Assembly: GCA_022838705.1 (NCBI GenBank)
Contig: JALHJZ010000001.1
Coordinates: 230,689 to 294,688 of the forward strand
DNA: 64,000 bases
Source of the DNA: Candidatus Bipolaricaulota bacterium
GTDB lineage: Bacteria; Bipolaricaulota; Bipolaricaulia; Bipolaricaulales; Bipolaricaulaceae
Direction: 5' to 3'
Shown here: positions 11,224-19,665 of the stretch, in pieces
Layout of the letters: every line of letters starts with the position of its first letter
Position numbering within the stretch: the stretch's first letter is position 1
Position numbers and translations under genes: made by a program
The notes under the pieces: model-generated
Databases searched by the model: none
The model's input: only the letters and a program-made list of their open reading frames with translations
Told to the model about the DNA's origin: nothing

Positions 11224-12510
11224 TTAGCGGAACCGACGGGCAAGCTGTCGGCACCGCCCTATGATCTCGTCCACGTCGAGCGTTTGGATCTCCCCCTTCA
11301 CGAGGAGCGGCCGTCCGTCCACGAACACCGCCTCGACATCGAGCCCTTGCGCCGCGTAGACGAGGTCCGCGAGCGGGTCGTAGCCGGGGCAGAGATGGGG
11401 TCCGTTCATGCGGACGAGCACACCATCGGCCCGTCGTCCGGGCTCAATTGTACCCAGTTCCTTCCCCAGGCCAAGGGCGACCGCCCCACGGGAGGTGGCG
11501 CAGCGCAGGGCGTCCCCAGGGGACAGGGCCCCGGGATCGCGGGCCCGGTGCTTGGCGAGCAGCGCAGCGAGCCGCATCTCCTCAATCACGTTCAGATCTC
11601 CGGCCGCCGCGGCCCCATCTGTCCCCAGGGCGACGTTGACCCCTCCCCGGAGCATCTCCTGGACAGGGGCGATCCCCGCGGCGAGCTTCAAGTTCGAGGT
11701 CGGACAATGGACCGCGGTCGCCCCATGGGCGGCGAGGATCTCGATGTCCTTCTCCGAGAGGTGGACGCAGTGGGCCGCAATGACGGGGATGGAGAACACG
11801 CCCAGCTCCTCCAGCCATTCAACGGGCGAGTGCTTCGTCTCAGCGCGGATCCGCTCGACTTCCTGTTCCGTCTCCGCGAGATGGGTGTGAATCGGAACCC
11901 GGTTCTCGCGGGCCAGCGCCGCGGTGCGGCGCCATCCATCGGCGGAACAGGTGGCAGGGGCGTGGGGGGAAAACGCTGTGCGGATCCGACCATCCGCCGC
12001 TCCCTCCCATGTCCGGACGAGCTCCTCCGCTCTCTTCAGCTCGGGCTCGATCCGCTCCGGGGTCGGGGCGATGATCCCGTAGGAGAGGAGGGCGCGCAGG
12101 CCGGCCTCCTCCACCGCCCGGCCCACCTCGTCCATGAAGAAGTACATGTCCGCGAATGCCGTGGTCCCACCCCGGATCATCTCCGCCAGGCCCAAAAGCG
12201 AACCCCAGTACACGTCCTTGGCAGTGAGCTTCCGTTCTCGAGGCCAGATCTCGTTTTCCAGCCACTGGTCGAGGGGAAGGTCGCGCGCCAACCCGCGGAA
12301 CAGGGTCATCGCGAGGTGGGTGTGGGCGTTGACGAGACCGGGGATGAGGAGGCATCCCTCGCCGTCCACCACGCGGTCGAACTCCCCCGTGGCCCCCCCG
12401 CGGGGGAGGATCGCCTCGTACCGGCGGCCCTCGATCACCACGTCAGCGTGCGGGACGACGCCGTCTTCCGCTCGCTGCACGACCACCGTGCCGCGGACGA
12501 GGATGGACAC
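11224..12510 (-). CDS. mtaD: Amidohydrolase, S-adenosylhomocysteine/5-methylthioadenosine deaminase type
   Basis: 428 residues of the TRZ/ATZ/MtaD group of metal-dependent deaminases. Metal ligands are visible in NAHTHLAMTLFRGLA (HxH), IHTHLAETEQE, VIAAHCVHLS and GTDGAAAAGDLN. The family hydrolytically deaminates methylthioadenosine, S-adenosylhomocysteine or related purine compounds, in salvage of methyl-cycle by-products. The GTG start at 12510 lies only 7 nt after a TATACT box, so the message is probably leaderless, and there is no Shine-Dalgarno sequence. It precedes rpsO by 52 bases on the same strand. Exact substrate remains a family-level call. Confidence 0.85.
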   Translation of the reverse strand: MSILVRGTVVVQRAEDGVVPHADVVIEGRRYEAILPRGGATGEFDRVVDGEGCLLIPGLVNAHTHLAMTLFRGLARDLPLDQWLENEIWPRERKLTAKDVYWGSLLGLAEMIRGGTTAFADMYFFMDEVGRAVEEAGLRALLSYGIIAPTPERIEPELKRAEELVRTWEGAADGRIRTAFSPHAPATCSADGWRRTAALARENRVPIHTHLAETEQEVERIRAETKHSPVEWLEELGVFSIPVIAAHCVHLSEKDIEILAAHGATAVHCPTSNLKLAAGIAPVQEMLRGGVNVALGTDGAAAAGDLNVIEEMRLAALLAKHRARDPGALSPGDALRCATSRGAVALGLGKELGTIEPGRRADGVLVRMNGPHLCPGYDPLADLVYAAQGLDVEAVFVDGRPLLVKGEIQTLDVDEIIGRCRQLARRFR

Positions 12511-12517
12511 GAGATGC

Positions 12518-12523
12518 AGTATA
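12518..12523 (-). promoter_or_regulatory. -10 box of a leaderless promoter (mtaD)
   Basis: TATACT on the minus strand, 7 nt before the GTG start of the amidohydrolase, placing the transcription start at or next to the start codon. Confidence 0.5.
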
Positions 12524-12554
12524 CGGACCCGCGACCGTTTTCGGCTACTTGGGC

Positions 12555-12560
12555 TATGAT
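12555..12560 (+). promoter_or_regulatory. -10 box of a leaderless promoter (yraN)
   Basis: TATGAT on the plus strand, 8 nt before the ATG at 12569. It faces away from the mtaD promoter 32 bases to the left, so the 58-base gap holds a divergent pair of promoters. Confidence 0.5.
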
Positions 12561-12568
12561 CGGGAACG

Positions 12569-12916
12569 ATGGACGGCAAACGAGCGGAGGAGATCGCCTG
12601 CCAGCACCTGCGATCGCAAGGGATGCGGGTCGTCGCCCGCAACTGGCGCTGGCGGGGCGGGGAGGTGGACATCATCGCCCGGGATGGCCCCACGGTCGTG
12701 TTCGTGGAGGTGAAAGCCCGTGCCGATGACGCGCACGGGACTCCGGAAGAGGCGGTCACCCGCGGCAAGCGCGATCGGCTGTGGCGGACGGCCCTCGCCT
12801 TCCTCGGGGGGGAGCCTGAGGTCCCGGTGCGGTTCGACGTGGTGGCAGTGGGGCCCCACGGCCTGCACCACATCCGCGATGCGTTCCGGGAGGAGGATGT
12901 TCGCCCAAGTCCTTAG
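12569..12916 (+). CDS. YraN/UPF0102 family endonuclease-like protein
   Basis: 115 residues with the YraN fold: KRAEEIACQHLRSQGMRVVARNWR, then GGEVDIIARDG and VVFVEVKAR, which supply the E-x-D...ExK residues of the Holliday-junction-resolvase-like nuclease superfamily. The biochemical function of this family is not firmly established. It overlaps comM by 20 bases, and a yraN-comM neighbourhood is common. It appears to start directly at a leaderless promoter. Confidence 0.9.
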   Translation: MDGKRAEEIACQHLRSQGMRVVARNWRWRGGEVDIIARDGPTVVFVEVKARADDAHGTPEEAVTRGKRDRLWRTALAFLGGEPEVPVRFDVVAVGPHGLHHIRDAFREEDVRPSP

Positions 12917-14420
12917 CGCTGCCCCGTACGGGATCGAGGCTCGGCTGATCGAGGTCCAGTGCGACGTCAGCCCCGGCCTCCCCGGGTTCGCGATCGTCGG
13001 GCTCCCTGAGAAGGAGGTCTCGGAGGCGCGGGAGCGGGTCCGGTCCGCAATCCGCAACGCAGGCCTCTCCTTCCCCCAGCTGCGGATCACAGCCAACCTC
13101 GCCCCGGCCGACCTCCGCAAGGAGGGAGCGGGGTTCGACCTCGCCTTGGCGGTGGCGCTCCTCGTCGCCACCGGCCAGGTGCGCCCGGAGGCGACCGCGG
13201 ACACGGTCTTCTTGGGCGAACTCGCGCTCGATGGGAGCCTGCGGCCGGTGCGGGGAACGCTGGCGATGGCCCTCGCCGCGCACGAGGCGGGGATCGGGCG
13301 GGCGGTCGTGGCGGCGCCCTCGGCGGCGGAGGCGGCGCTCGTGGACGGGCTCGCCGTGCACCCGGTGGCGTCCCTCGGCGAGACGGTGGCGTTCCTGCGC
13401 GGGGAGCGTCTGATCCCCCCCGCCCCGCGGACCATCCCCGCGGAGGAACCGCCGGACTGGATTGACCTCTCCTTCGTGAGGGGCCAGGAACATGCTCGCC
13501 GGGCGCTCGAAATCGCCGCGGCCGGGGCGCACCACATCCTGATGGTCGGCCCGCCGGGGGCGGGGAAGTCCCTCCTCGCCCAGTGCCTACCGGGGATCCT
13601 CCCCCCGCTCACCTTCGACGAAGCGCTGGAGGTATCGCGCATCTACTCCGTGGCCGGCCTGCTGCCCCCCGGGCGACCGCTTTTCCGCTGGCGCCCGTTC
13701 CGGTCCCCCCACCACACCGTGTCCTACGCGGGGATGGTGGGAGGTGGCCATGGGATCCCCAGCCCTGGCGAGATCACGCTCGCCCACCATGGGGTCCTAT
13801 TCCTGGATGAGCTGCCGGAGTTCGATCGCAAGGTGCTGGAAGCGCTGCGGCAGCCGTTGGAGGAGCGGCGGATCACGGTTGTCCGCGCCGGGACGTCGGT
13901 CACGTTCCCGGCGTCGTTCATGCTCGTTGGGGCGATGAACCCCTGCCCGTGCGGGCACCTCGGCGACCCGCTCCGGCCCTGCCGGTGCCGGCCCCACGAA
14001 GTGGTGGCCTACCGCAAACGCCTATCCGGGCCGTTCCTCGATCGGGTGGACCTGTTCGTCCAGGTGCCTCGCCTCACCCGGGACGAACTCCTCGCCGACG
14101 GGGGAGGGGAGCCATCGGAGGCGGTGCGGAAGCGGGTGGCTGCGGCGCGCGAGGTCCAGCAACGACGGTTCGCTGGTTCGACCCGCACGAACGCCGCGAT
14201 CGGGCCGCGGGAGGTGCGGCGGATGTGCCGGATCGGGCCGGAGGCGAAGGCCCTCCTCAGCCGGGCGGTGGACCACTTCGCCCTCACCGGGCGAGGCTAC
14301 GTCCGCACCCTCAAGGTCGCCCTCACAATTGCGGATCTCGCCGGCTCCGCTACCATCGAGCCCGAACACGTGGCGGAAGCCTTGCAGTACCGAGCGTTTC
14401 CAGAGGAGGTAACAGCGTGA
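12897..14420 (+). CDS. comM: YifB/ComM-family AAA+ ATPase (Mg-chelatase-like)
   Basis: 507 residues. An N-terminal Lon-protease-like domain (DVSPGLPGFAIVGLPEKEV) is followed by a Mg-chelatase AAA+ core with Walker A VGPPGAGKS, the conserved FRSPHHTVSYAGMVGGG stretch, Walker B VLFLDELPEF, a four-Cys segment in NPCPCGHLGDPLRPCRC and the C-terminal helical domain. ComM proteins are hexameric helicases that promote branch migration of incoming DNA during natural transformation. ATG 12897 has GGAGG immediately upstream. The window also holds comEC, dprA and a ComEA-like domain, supporting a competence role. Confidence 0.93.
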   Translation: MFAQVLSAAPYGIEARLIEVQCDVSPGLPGFAIVGLPEKEVSEARERVRSAIRNAGLSFPQLRITANLAPADLRKEGAGFDLALAVALLVATGQVRPEATADTVFLGELALDGSLRPVRGTLAMALAAHEAGIGRAVVAAPSAAEAALVDGLAVHPVASLGETVAFLRGERLIPPAPRTIPAEEPPDWIDLSFVRGQEHARRALEIAAAGAHHILMVGPPGAGKSLLAQCLPGILPPLTFDEALEVSRIYSVAGLLPPGRPLFRWRPFRSPHHTVSYAGMVGGGHGIPSPGEITLAHHGVLFLDELPEFDRKVLEALRQPLEERRITVVRAGTSVTFPASFMLVGAMNPCPCGHLGDPLRPCRCRPHEVVAYRKRLSGPFLDRVDLFVQVPRLTRDELLADGGGEPSEAVRKRVAAAREVQQRRFAGSTRTNAAIGPREVRRMCRIGPEAKALLSRAVDHFALTGRGYVRTLKVALTIADLAGSATIEPEHVAEALQYRAFPEEVTA

Positions 14421-16555
14421 AGAAGCTAGGGATCATCCTTCTAGTCGTAGGCTGGGCGGGGCTCGCGCTGGCCCAGGAGTTCACCGTGGGGCGGATCGAA
14501 GTGGCGGGGAACGTCCACGTCCCGACTCCGGAGATCCTGGGCGCGGCGCGGCTCGAGGCGGGCCAAGCGGTCACCAGGGACCAGGTCCTCGCCGCGGAGG
14601 AGGCCATCCGGAGGCTGGGGTATTTTGTCCAAGTCAAGGCCGAGCTCGTGTTCGAGGGGGACCTGGTTATCGTGCGGTTCAGGGTTGTGGAGTACCCGCA
14701 GATCGAACGGATCGTGTTCGAGGGGTTGCCCCCCGCGCCCAAGGGGAAGGGCACCCTCTGGTCATGGCTCGAAGAGGCCCTCCGCGGCGGGAACCGCCCC
14801 TCCGAGGCCAAGCTGCGGGAGGTCCTCACCGCGCACGGGGTGAAGGAGGGGGAGGTCCTGAACCAGACGAAGCTCGAGGCAGCGCTCGCGGCACTCGCCG
14901 AGGAGTACCAGAAGATGGACTGGGCCACGGTCCAGATCGTGCCCGATCTCAGGGGAGGGGAGCTCGTGTTCCGGGTTGAGGAACTGGTGATCGTCGGACA
15001 CCGCTTCCGCGGCCTGTCCACCATCCCGGAGGAGGAGGCCCGGAAGCTCATCTCCGTTCCCGTGGGCGAGGTGGGGAAGATCTCCGAGATCCAGGCCTCG
15101 CTCGGCCGGCTCGGCCGGTCCGTGTTCTTCGAATCCGGAGCGGTGGCGGCGGAAGTGGGCGAGGGCGGCCTGTGGCTGATCTGGGACCTCGTGGAGCGGG
15201 TCCTCCTTCCGGTCCCGACCCCCCTCACCGGGATCGACCTCCGCGGCGTGACGGCGTTCCCCGTGGAGAAGGTCGTCAGCCGGATCGGACCTCTGCCCGC
15301 GGAGCCGGCCACGAACTACGATGTCCTCACGGCCCTTGGCCCCGTCTACGACTACTACCGGCGGGAGGGATTCTTCATGGTAACGTTCGTGGGGGAGGGG
15401 GTGGAGGGAACCCAGCTCGCGGTGATGGTGAAGGAGGGCCGCATCGGCCGGATCGAGGTCGACGAGGGCACCCGCACCGCGGGGTGGGTGATCGAGCGGG
15501 TGATGGGCCTCCAGCCCGGCCAGTTCCTGACCGAGGGACGGTTCGCCGCCGGGCGGCAGGCGCTGATGGCGCTCGGGTACTTCCAGAACGTCGTCCTCGA
15601 ACCGCGGTGGGCCGCCGATGAGCTCGTGCTCAAGGTCACCGTCACCGACATCGAGAAGCTGGGGAGCATCGGGGGAAACCTGGCATTCTCCCCGCAGGAC
15701 CACGGGATCGTGGGGAACCTCACCTACAACCAGAAGAACGTCCTCGGGAGGGCGATTGACCTGTCCCTATCGCTCAACAAGGGCCTCACCGGAGGGGGGG
15801 CGACCACGTGGGGGCTCTCGTTTGACAGCCATTCGTTCCCCGTACTCGACCTCGTGAGCCTGGACCTCTACCGCAAGGAGTCGAACGAAGACCCGATCAC
15901 GGTGACCGTGGGCGGTCGGGCGGCCGTTGCCTACCCGCTGGCCCCCTACCTCGACCTGTCGCTGGGCCTGACGAGCGAGCAGGCGTGGACCCTCCCCGAC
16001 TGGGAGGCCCTCGAACCGCGAACATCCTTCGAGGTCGGGCTCTCCTACGATGACCGCGACAGCCCGTTCTTCCCCCGCACCGGGAACCGGGGACGGATGT
16101 CGCTCGAGAAAGCGGGGACGTTCGCCCCCGGGGTGGAGTACCTGGCCCTGAACGCGGAGCTCGCGGGGTTCTCGCCCCTCGATCTCTCTGGGCTCCTCGG
16201 GGAGGCGCGGGCGGTCCTTGCCGGGCGGGCGCTGGTCCGCTGGGGCTGGGACCTCCCCGAGAGGTACCAGTTCAGCCTGGGGGGCGTGGACTCGGTGCGG
16301 GGAGCGAAGAGCGTGCGCACCGATCGGCACGGCCTCCTCAACGGCGAGTTCCGGGTGGAGATCGCCACGGGGTCGTGGATCTCCCTGTTCACGGACCTCG
16401 GCGCGACGTGGGATGGGACGGTGAAGGCGTCCTGCGGGCTGGAGCTCGCGGCGAACGTGGCGGGGATGTTCGTCCGGATCTCGCTTGCGTGGCCCAACGA
16501 CCGCGATCCGACATGGGTCCCCGCGTTCGAGTTCGGGATGAGCCCGATGTTCTAG
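14417..16555 (+). CDS. bamA: Outer-membrane assembly protein, BamA/Omp85 family
   Basis: 712 residues. The N-terminal signal peptide ends around LALAQ (residue 20). POTRA-type domains follow (for example FTVGRIEVAGNVHVPT and the later IGRIEVDEGTRTAGW repeat), and the C-terminal Omp85 beta-barrel contains the family's barrel motifs (SLGGVDSVRGAK, SYDDRDSPFFPRTGNR). The last residue is Phe, as in most outer-membrane barrels. This protein inserts barrel proteins into the outer membrane and is the strongest evidence that the organism is diderm. The GTG start has GAGGAGGT upstream and overlaps the comM stop as GTGA. A Skp-like gene follows. Confidence 0.93.
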   Translation: MKKLGIILLVVGWAGLALAQEFTVGRIEVAGNVHVPTPEILGAARLEAGQAVTRDQVLAAEEAIRRLGYFVQVKAELVFEGDLVIVRFRVVEYPQIERIVFEGLPPAPKGKGTLWSWLEEALRGGNRPSEAKLREVLTAHGVKEGEVLNQTKLEAALAALAEEYQKMDWATVQIVPDLRGGELVFRVEELVIVGHRFRGLSTIPEEEARKLISVPVGEVGKISEIQASLGRLGRSVFFESGAVAAEVGEGGLWLIWDLVERVLLPVPTPLTGIDLRGVTAFPVEKVVSRIGPLPAEPATNYDVLTALGPVYDYYRREGFFMVTFVGEGVEGTQLAVMVKEGRIGRIEVDEGTRTAGWVIERVMGLQPGQFLTEGRFAAGRQALMALGYFQNVVLEPRWAADELVLKVTVTDIEKLGSIGGNLAFSPQDHGIVGNLTYNQKNVLGRAIDLSLSLNKGLTGGGATTWGLSFDSHSFPVLDLVSLDLYRKESNEDPITVTVGGRAAVAYPLAPYLDLSLGLTSEQAWTLPDWEALEPRTSFEVGLSYDDRDSPFFPRTGNRGRMSLEKAGTFAPGVEYLALNAELAGFSPLDLSGLLGEARAVLAGRALVRWGWDLPERYQFSLGGVDSVRGAKSVRTDRHGLLNGEFRVEIATGSWISLFTDLGATWDGTVKASCGLELAANVAGMFVRISLAWPNDRDPTWVPAFEFGMSPMF

Positions 16556-16585
16556 GGTACAGTTCACCCAGTACGGAGGAGACCA

Positions 16586-17356
16586 ATGAAGACACAGTGG
16601 ATCGTGGGTTTGATCGTAGGGGCACTGATCCTGGGGTTCGTGGGCGGCCTCGTGGGGAGCTTTGCGTTCCCGGCGGAGTCCCCCGAGGGGGACGTGGCGA
16701 AGCTCACCGAGCGGGTAGCGAGCCTGGAAACGAGGGTCGCGGGGATCACGACGAGCGGAGGCGGGCTTCGGGTCGGGGTCGTGGACGCGGAGACCCTGTT
16801 CACGCGGGTGTTCCTTCCCCAGGTCCAGACGGAGCGGGCGGCGATGGAGGCCAAGGCGCGGGATATCCAAACCCTTCAGGCCGACTACGCGGCGGGGAAG
16901 ATCAAGCTGGACGCCTACCAGCAGCGGTACCTCCGCCTGCAGGCGGAACTGATCCAGGCCTCGCTCCAGGTGAACCTGGCAATGCTCAATAAGATGATCG
17001 CCTCGCCAGGGTTCCTCACCCTGCGGGCGGACCTTCAGAGTCTGCGGACCCAGGCCCAGCCGATCGTGGACGAGGTCGAGAAGGCGGTGAAGGAAGCCCA
17101 GGTCACGATCCTCGACATGACCGGGTTCAACGAGCGTCTCCAGCAGCTCCAAACGGCGTTCCAACAGCTCGATCAGCTCCTCACCCAGGTCGCGGCAGCG
17201 AAGATCCTCGAGATCACGCAACAGGTTGCGAACGAGAAGGGCTACGACCTCGTCCTGAGGACGAAGGATGTGGTCATGTTCCGCCGCGAGTCGGCCGTGA
17301 TCGACCTCTCCTCGGACGTAGAGGGACGGCTGTGGGCCCTGTTCCCAACCCGCTGA
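16586..17356 (+). CDS. Skp/OmpH-like periplasmic chaperone (enlarged)
   Basis: 256 residues. An uncleaved-looking N-terminal hydrophobic segment (about residues 6-29) anchors or exports the protein. A short coiled coil is followed by the Skp-type opening strand GLRVGVVDAETLF, a long Gln/Ala/Leu-rich helical hairpin, and the typical Skp ending VANEKGYDLVLRTKDVVMF and VIDLSSDVEGRL. Skp holds unfolded outer-membrane proteins in the periplasm for BamA, which is the gene immediately upstream. At 256 residues it is about 90 longer than usual, mainly in the coiled-coil arms. GGAGG lies upstream of the ATG. Confidence 0.82.
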   Translation: MKTQWIVGLIVGALILGFVGGLVGSFAFPAESPEGDVAKLTERVASLETRVAGITTSGGGLRVGVVDAETLFTRVFLPQVQTERAAMEAKARDIQTLQADYAAGKIKLDAYQQRYLRLQAELIQASLQVNLAMLNKMIASPGFLTLRADLQSLRTQAQPIVDEVEKAVKEAQVTILDMTGFNERLQQLQTAFQQLDQLLTQVAAAKILEITQQVANEKGYDLVLRTKDVVMFRRESAVIDLSSDVEGRLWALFPTR

Positions 17357-17378
17357 TCGCCTAACGGACGGCCGGGCG

Positions 17379-18290
17379 ATGGGGGAGCGCCTCGTCGAGT
17401 CGGTGCCGAACGTGTCCGAGGGCCGGGATCGGACAGCGATCGAGGCGATGGCCGCGGCGCTCCAGAGCGGGCCTACGGTGCAGCTCCTCGATGTCCAGTC
17501 TGACCCCGACCACCACCGCACCGTGTTCACCCTCGTCGGGGACCCCGACGGGGTGGCAGACGCGATCCTCCGCCTGTTCGCGGCCGCCCTCCCCCGGATC
17601 GACCTCCGCCTCCACCGAGGCGAACACCCGCGGATGGGGGCGGTGGACGTGGTCCCGTTCGTGCCGGTGCGAGGGGTGACGATGGCCGACTGCGTGGCCC
17701 TCGCCCGGCGCGTCGGCCGCGAGGTGTGGGAGCGGTTTCGGGTCCCGGTGTACCTGTACGAGGAAGCGGCGAGCCGTCCCGAGCGTCGCGACCTGGCCGA
17801 GATCCGCCGTGGCGAGTTCGAGGGGTTCGCGGACAAGATCCTCCGGGAGGAGTGGGCCCCCGACTTCGGGGAGAGGGTCCTCCACCCCACCGCCGGCGCG
17901 ACCGCGATCGGGGCCCGGGAGTTCCTGATCGCGTTCAACGTGAACCTCGGTACCGCCGACCTCGCGGTCGCCAAGGCGATCGCCCGGGCCGTGCGTGGCT
18001 CCTCAGGTGGCCTCCGCTACGTGAAGGCCCTCGGCGTGGCCCTCGCGGATCGGGGGATCGTCCAGGTCTCAATGAACCTCACCAACTACAAGAAGACCCC
18101 CCTCGCCCGGGCCCTCGACCTCGTGCGCAGCGAGGCGGCCCGGTATGGGGTGGCGGTGGTGGGGACGGAGATCGTGGGCCTGGTCCCGGAGGAGGCGCTG
18201 TTTTCAGCTGCGGACCACTACCTGAGGCTGGAGCGGTTCTCCCCCGACCAGGTCCTCGAGCGGCGGATCTCTTCCGCCTCGGACGGCTGA
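17379..18290 (+). CDS. ftcD: Glutamate formiminotransferase
   Basis: 303 residues. It corresponds to the formiminotransferase half of FTCD, which moves a formimino group from formiminoglutamate to tetrahydrofolate. Family segments visible are ESVPNVSEGRD at the N-terminus, SDPDHHRTVFTLVG, the RGEHPRMGAVDVVPFVP stretch, and GAREFLIAFNVNL. The cyclodeaminase half is absent, as in many bacteria where it is a separate gene. No histidine-degradation genes are nearby, so a one-carbon folate role is likely but not proven. It overlaps murD by one base (TGATG). Confidence 0.92.
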   Translation: MGERLVESVPNVSEGRDRTAIEAMAAALQSGPTVQLLDVQSDPDHHRTVFTLVGDPDGVADAILRLFAAALPRIDLRLHRGEHPRMGAVDVVPFVPVRGVTMADCVALARRVGREVWERFRVPVYLYEEAASRPERRDLAEIRRGEFEGFADKILREEWAPDFGERVLHPTAGATAIGAREFLIAFNVNLGTADLAVAKAIARAVRGSSGGLRYVKALGVALADRGIVQVSMNLTNYKKTPLARALDLVRSEAARYGVAVVGTEIVGLVPEEALFSAADHYLRLERFSPDQVLERRISSASDG

Positions 18291-19624
18291 TGGAGCCACC
18301 CCTCCCGTTCCGCCGGGTGAGTGTGATCGGCCTCGCCCGGACGGGGAAGGCCGTGGTGGAGGCCCTCGCCCCCCGCGGGGTGTCCCTCTTCGTCTCCGAG
18401 GCGCGATCGCTTGCCCCCGACGAGCGGGCATTCCTTGCCCGCCACGGCGTGGGATGGGAAGAGGGTGGGCACACGGGGCGCCTCGTAGAGGCGGACCTCG
18501 TCGTACCGAGCCCGGGCGTACCGTCGCAGGCAGCCGTGCTGGGGGAGGTGCGACGGCGGGGCATCCCGATTTGGTCAGAGATCGAACTCGCCTTCCGCCT
18601 CGGCCGGCCGGAGGCCCTCATCGCCGTCACCGGCACGAACGGGAAGACAACGACCGTCACGCTGGTGGGGGAAATCCTCCGTGCCGGGGGCTGGGATCCC
18701 GTGGTCGCAGGGAACATCGGCTGCCCGGCGATCTCCACCGTGGGCGAGGTGGCGGGCCGGCCGTGGGTGCTCGAGGTCAGCTCGTACCAGCTCGAGTGGG
18801 TCGAGGCCTTCCAGCCCACGGTCGCGGTGTGGCTCAACTTCGCACCCGACCACCTCGACCACCACGGGACCCTCGCTGCCTATTTCGCGGCCAAGGCCAA
18901 GCTCCTCGCGCGCCAAACTGATGAGGACACCGTGGTCCTGGCGCAGGACGTCCTGGCGCAGATTTCCCCGCGGGCGCGGTGCGTGGACTACGATCGGGTG
19001 GCCCTCCCCGCGGGGTGGGGGGATGGGGTGCCCGATCACCTCCGTCGCGATCTCGCCGCAGCGTGGGCCGCGGCGTGCGCCGCGTACCCGGGCCTTACCT
19101 CCTCCCCTCCCCCCTCCCACGCGATCGCCCCCGCCCTCCACCAGCCCCACCGCCTGCAGCGGGTGGGGGAGATCCGGGGCATCCCGTTCGTGGATGACTC
19201 CAAGGGCACGAATGCCCACGCCACCGCCGCTGCCCTCGCCGCGATCCCGGGCCGGGTGGTGCTCATCCTCGGAGGCCGCCACAAGGGGGGGGGCTACGAC
19301 GCCCTCGTCCCCATCCTGCGGGACAGGGTGCGGTCCTGTGTCCTCATCGGGGAGTCGCAGGCCTACTTCGCCGCCCTCCTCGCGCCGGCGGGGATCCCCT
19401 ACGAGATGGCCGACGACCCGACCGACGCGCTGCGCCGGGCGTACCGCGCCGCCCGGCCCGGGGACACCGTGCTCCTGTCCCCGGCCTGCGCAAGCTTCGA
19501 CCAGTTCACGGATTACGCTCAACGGGGGGACGCCTTCCAGCGCGCCTTCTCTTCTCTCGCTCAGCCCTCGGCCGGTCTGTCCCCTGAGGGAAGGACAGCC
19601 AACACCTCCTCCCCGGAACGATAG
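18290..19624 (+). CDS. murD: UDP-N-acetylmuramoyl-L-alanine:D-glutamate ligase
   Basis: 444 residues, the normal Mur ligase size. The N-terminal Rossmann-like domain (RRVSVIGLARTGKAV) is followed by the ATP-binding motif VTGTNGKTTTVT, the SSYQLEWVE and NFAPDHLDHHG substrate segments, and the C-terminal domain with DDSKGTNAHAT and ILGGRHKGGGYD. It adds D-glutamate to UDP-MurNAc-L-Ala in the cytosol. ATG 18290 shares its first base with the preceding stop. It opens the cell-wall and division cluster that runs to ftsZ. Confidence 0.96.
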   Translation: MEPPLPFRRVSVIGLARTGKAVVEALAPRGVSLFVSEARSLAPDERAFLARHGVGWEEGGHTGRLVEADLVVPSPGVPSQAAVLGEVRRRGIPIWSEIELAFRLGRPEALIAVTGTNGKTTTVTLVGEILRAGGWDPVVAGNIGCPAISTVGEVAGRPWVLEVSSYQLEWVEAFQPTVAVWLNFAPDHLDHHGTLAAYFAAKAKLLARQTDEDTVVLAQDVLAQISPRARCVDYDRVALPAGWGDGVPDHLRRDLAAAWAAACAAYPGLTSSPPPSHAIAPALHQPHRLQRVGEIRGIPFVDDSKGTNAHATAAALAAIPGRVVLILGGRHKGGGYDALVPILRDRVRSCVLIGESQAYFAALLAPAGIPYEMADDPTDALRRAYRAARPGDTVLLSPACASFDQFTDYAQRGDAFQRAFSSLAQPSAGLSPEGRTANTSSPER

Positions 19625-19665
19625 CCGGGGGAACGGCCCCCGCGGTCCTTCGGGGGAGGGGACAT

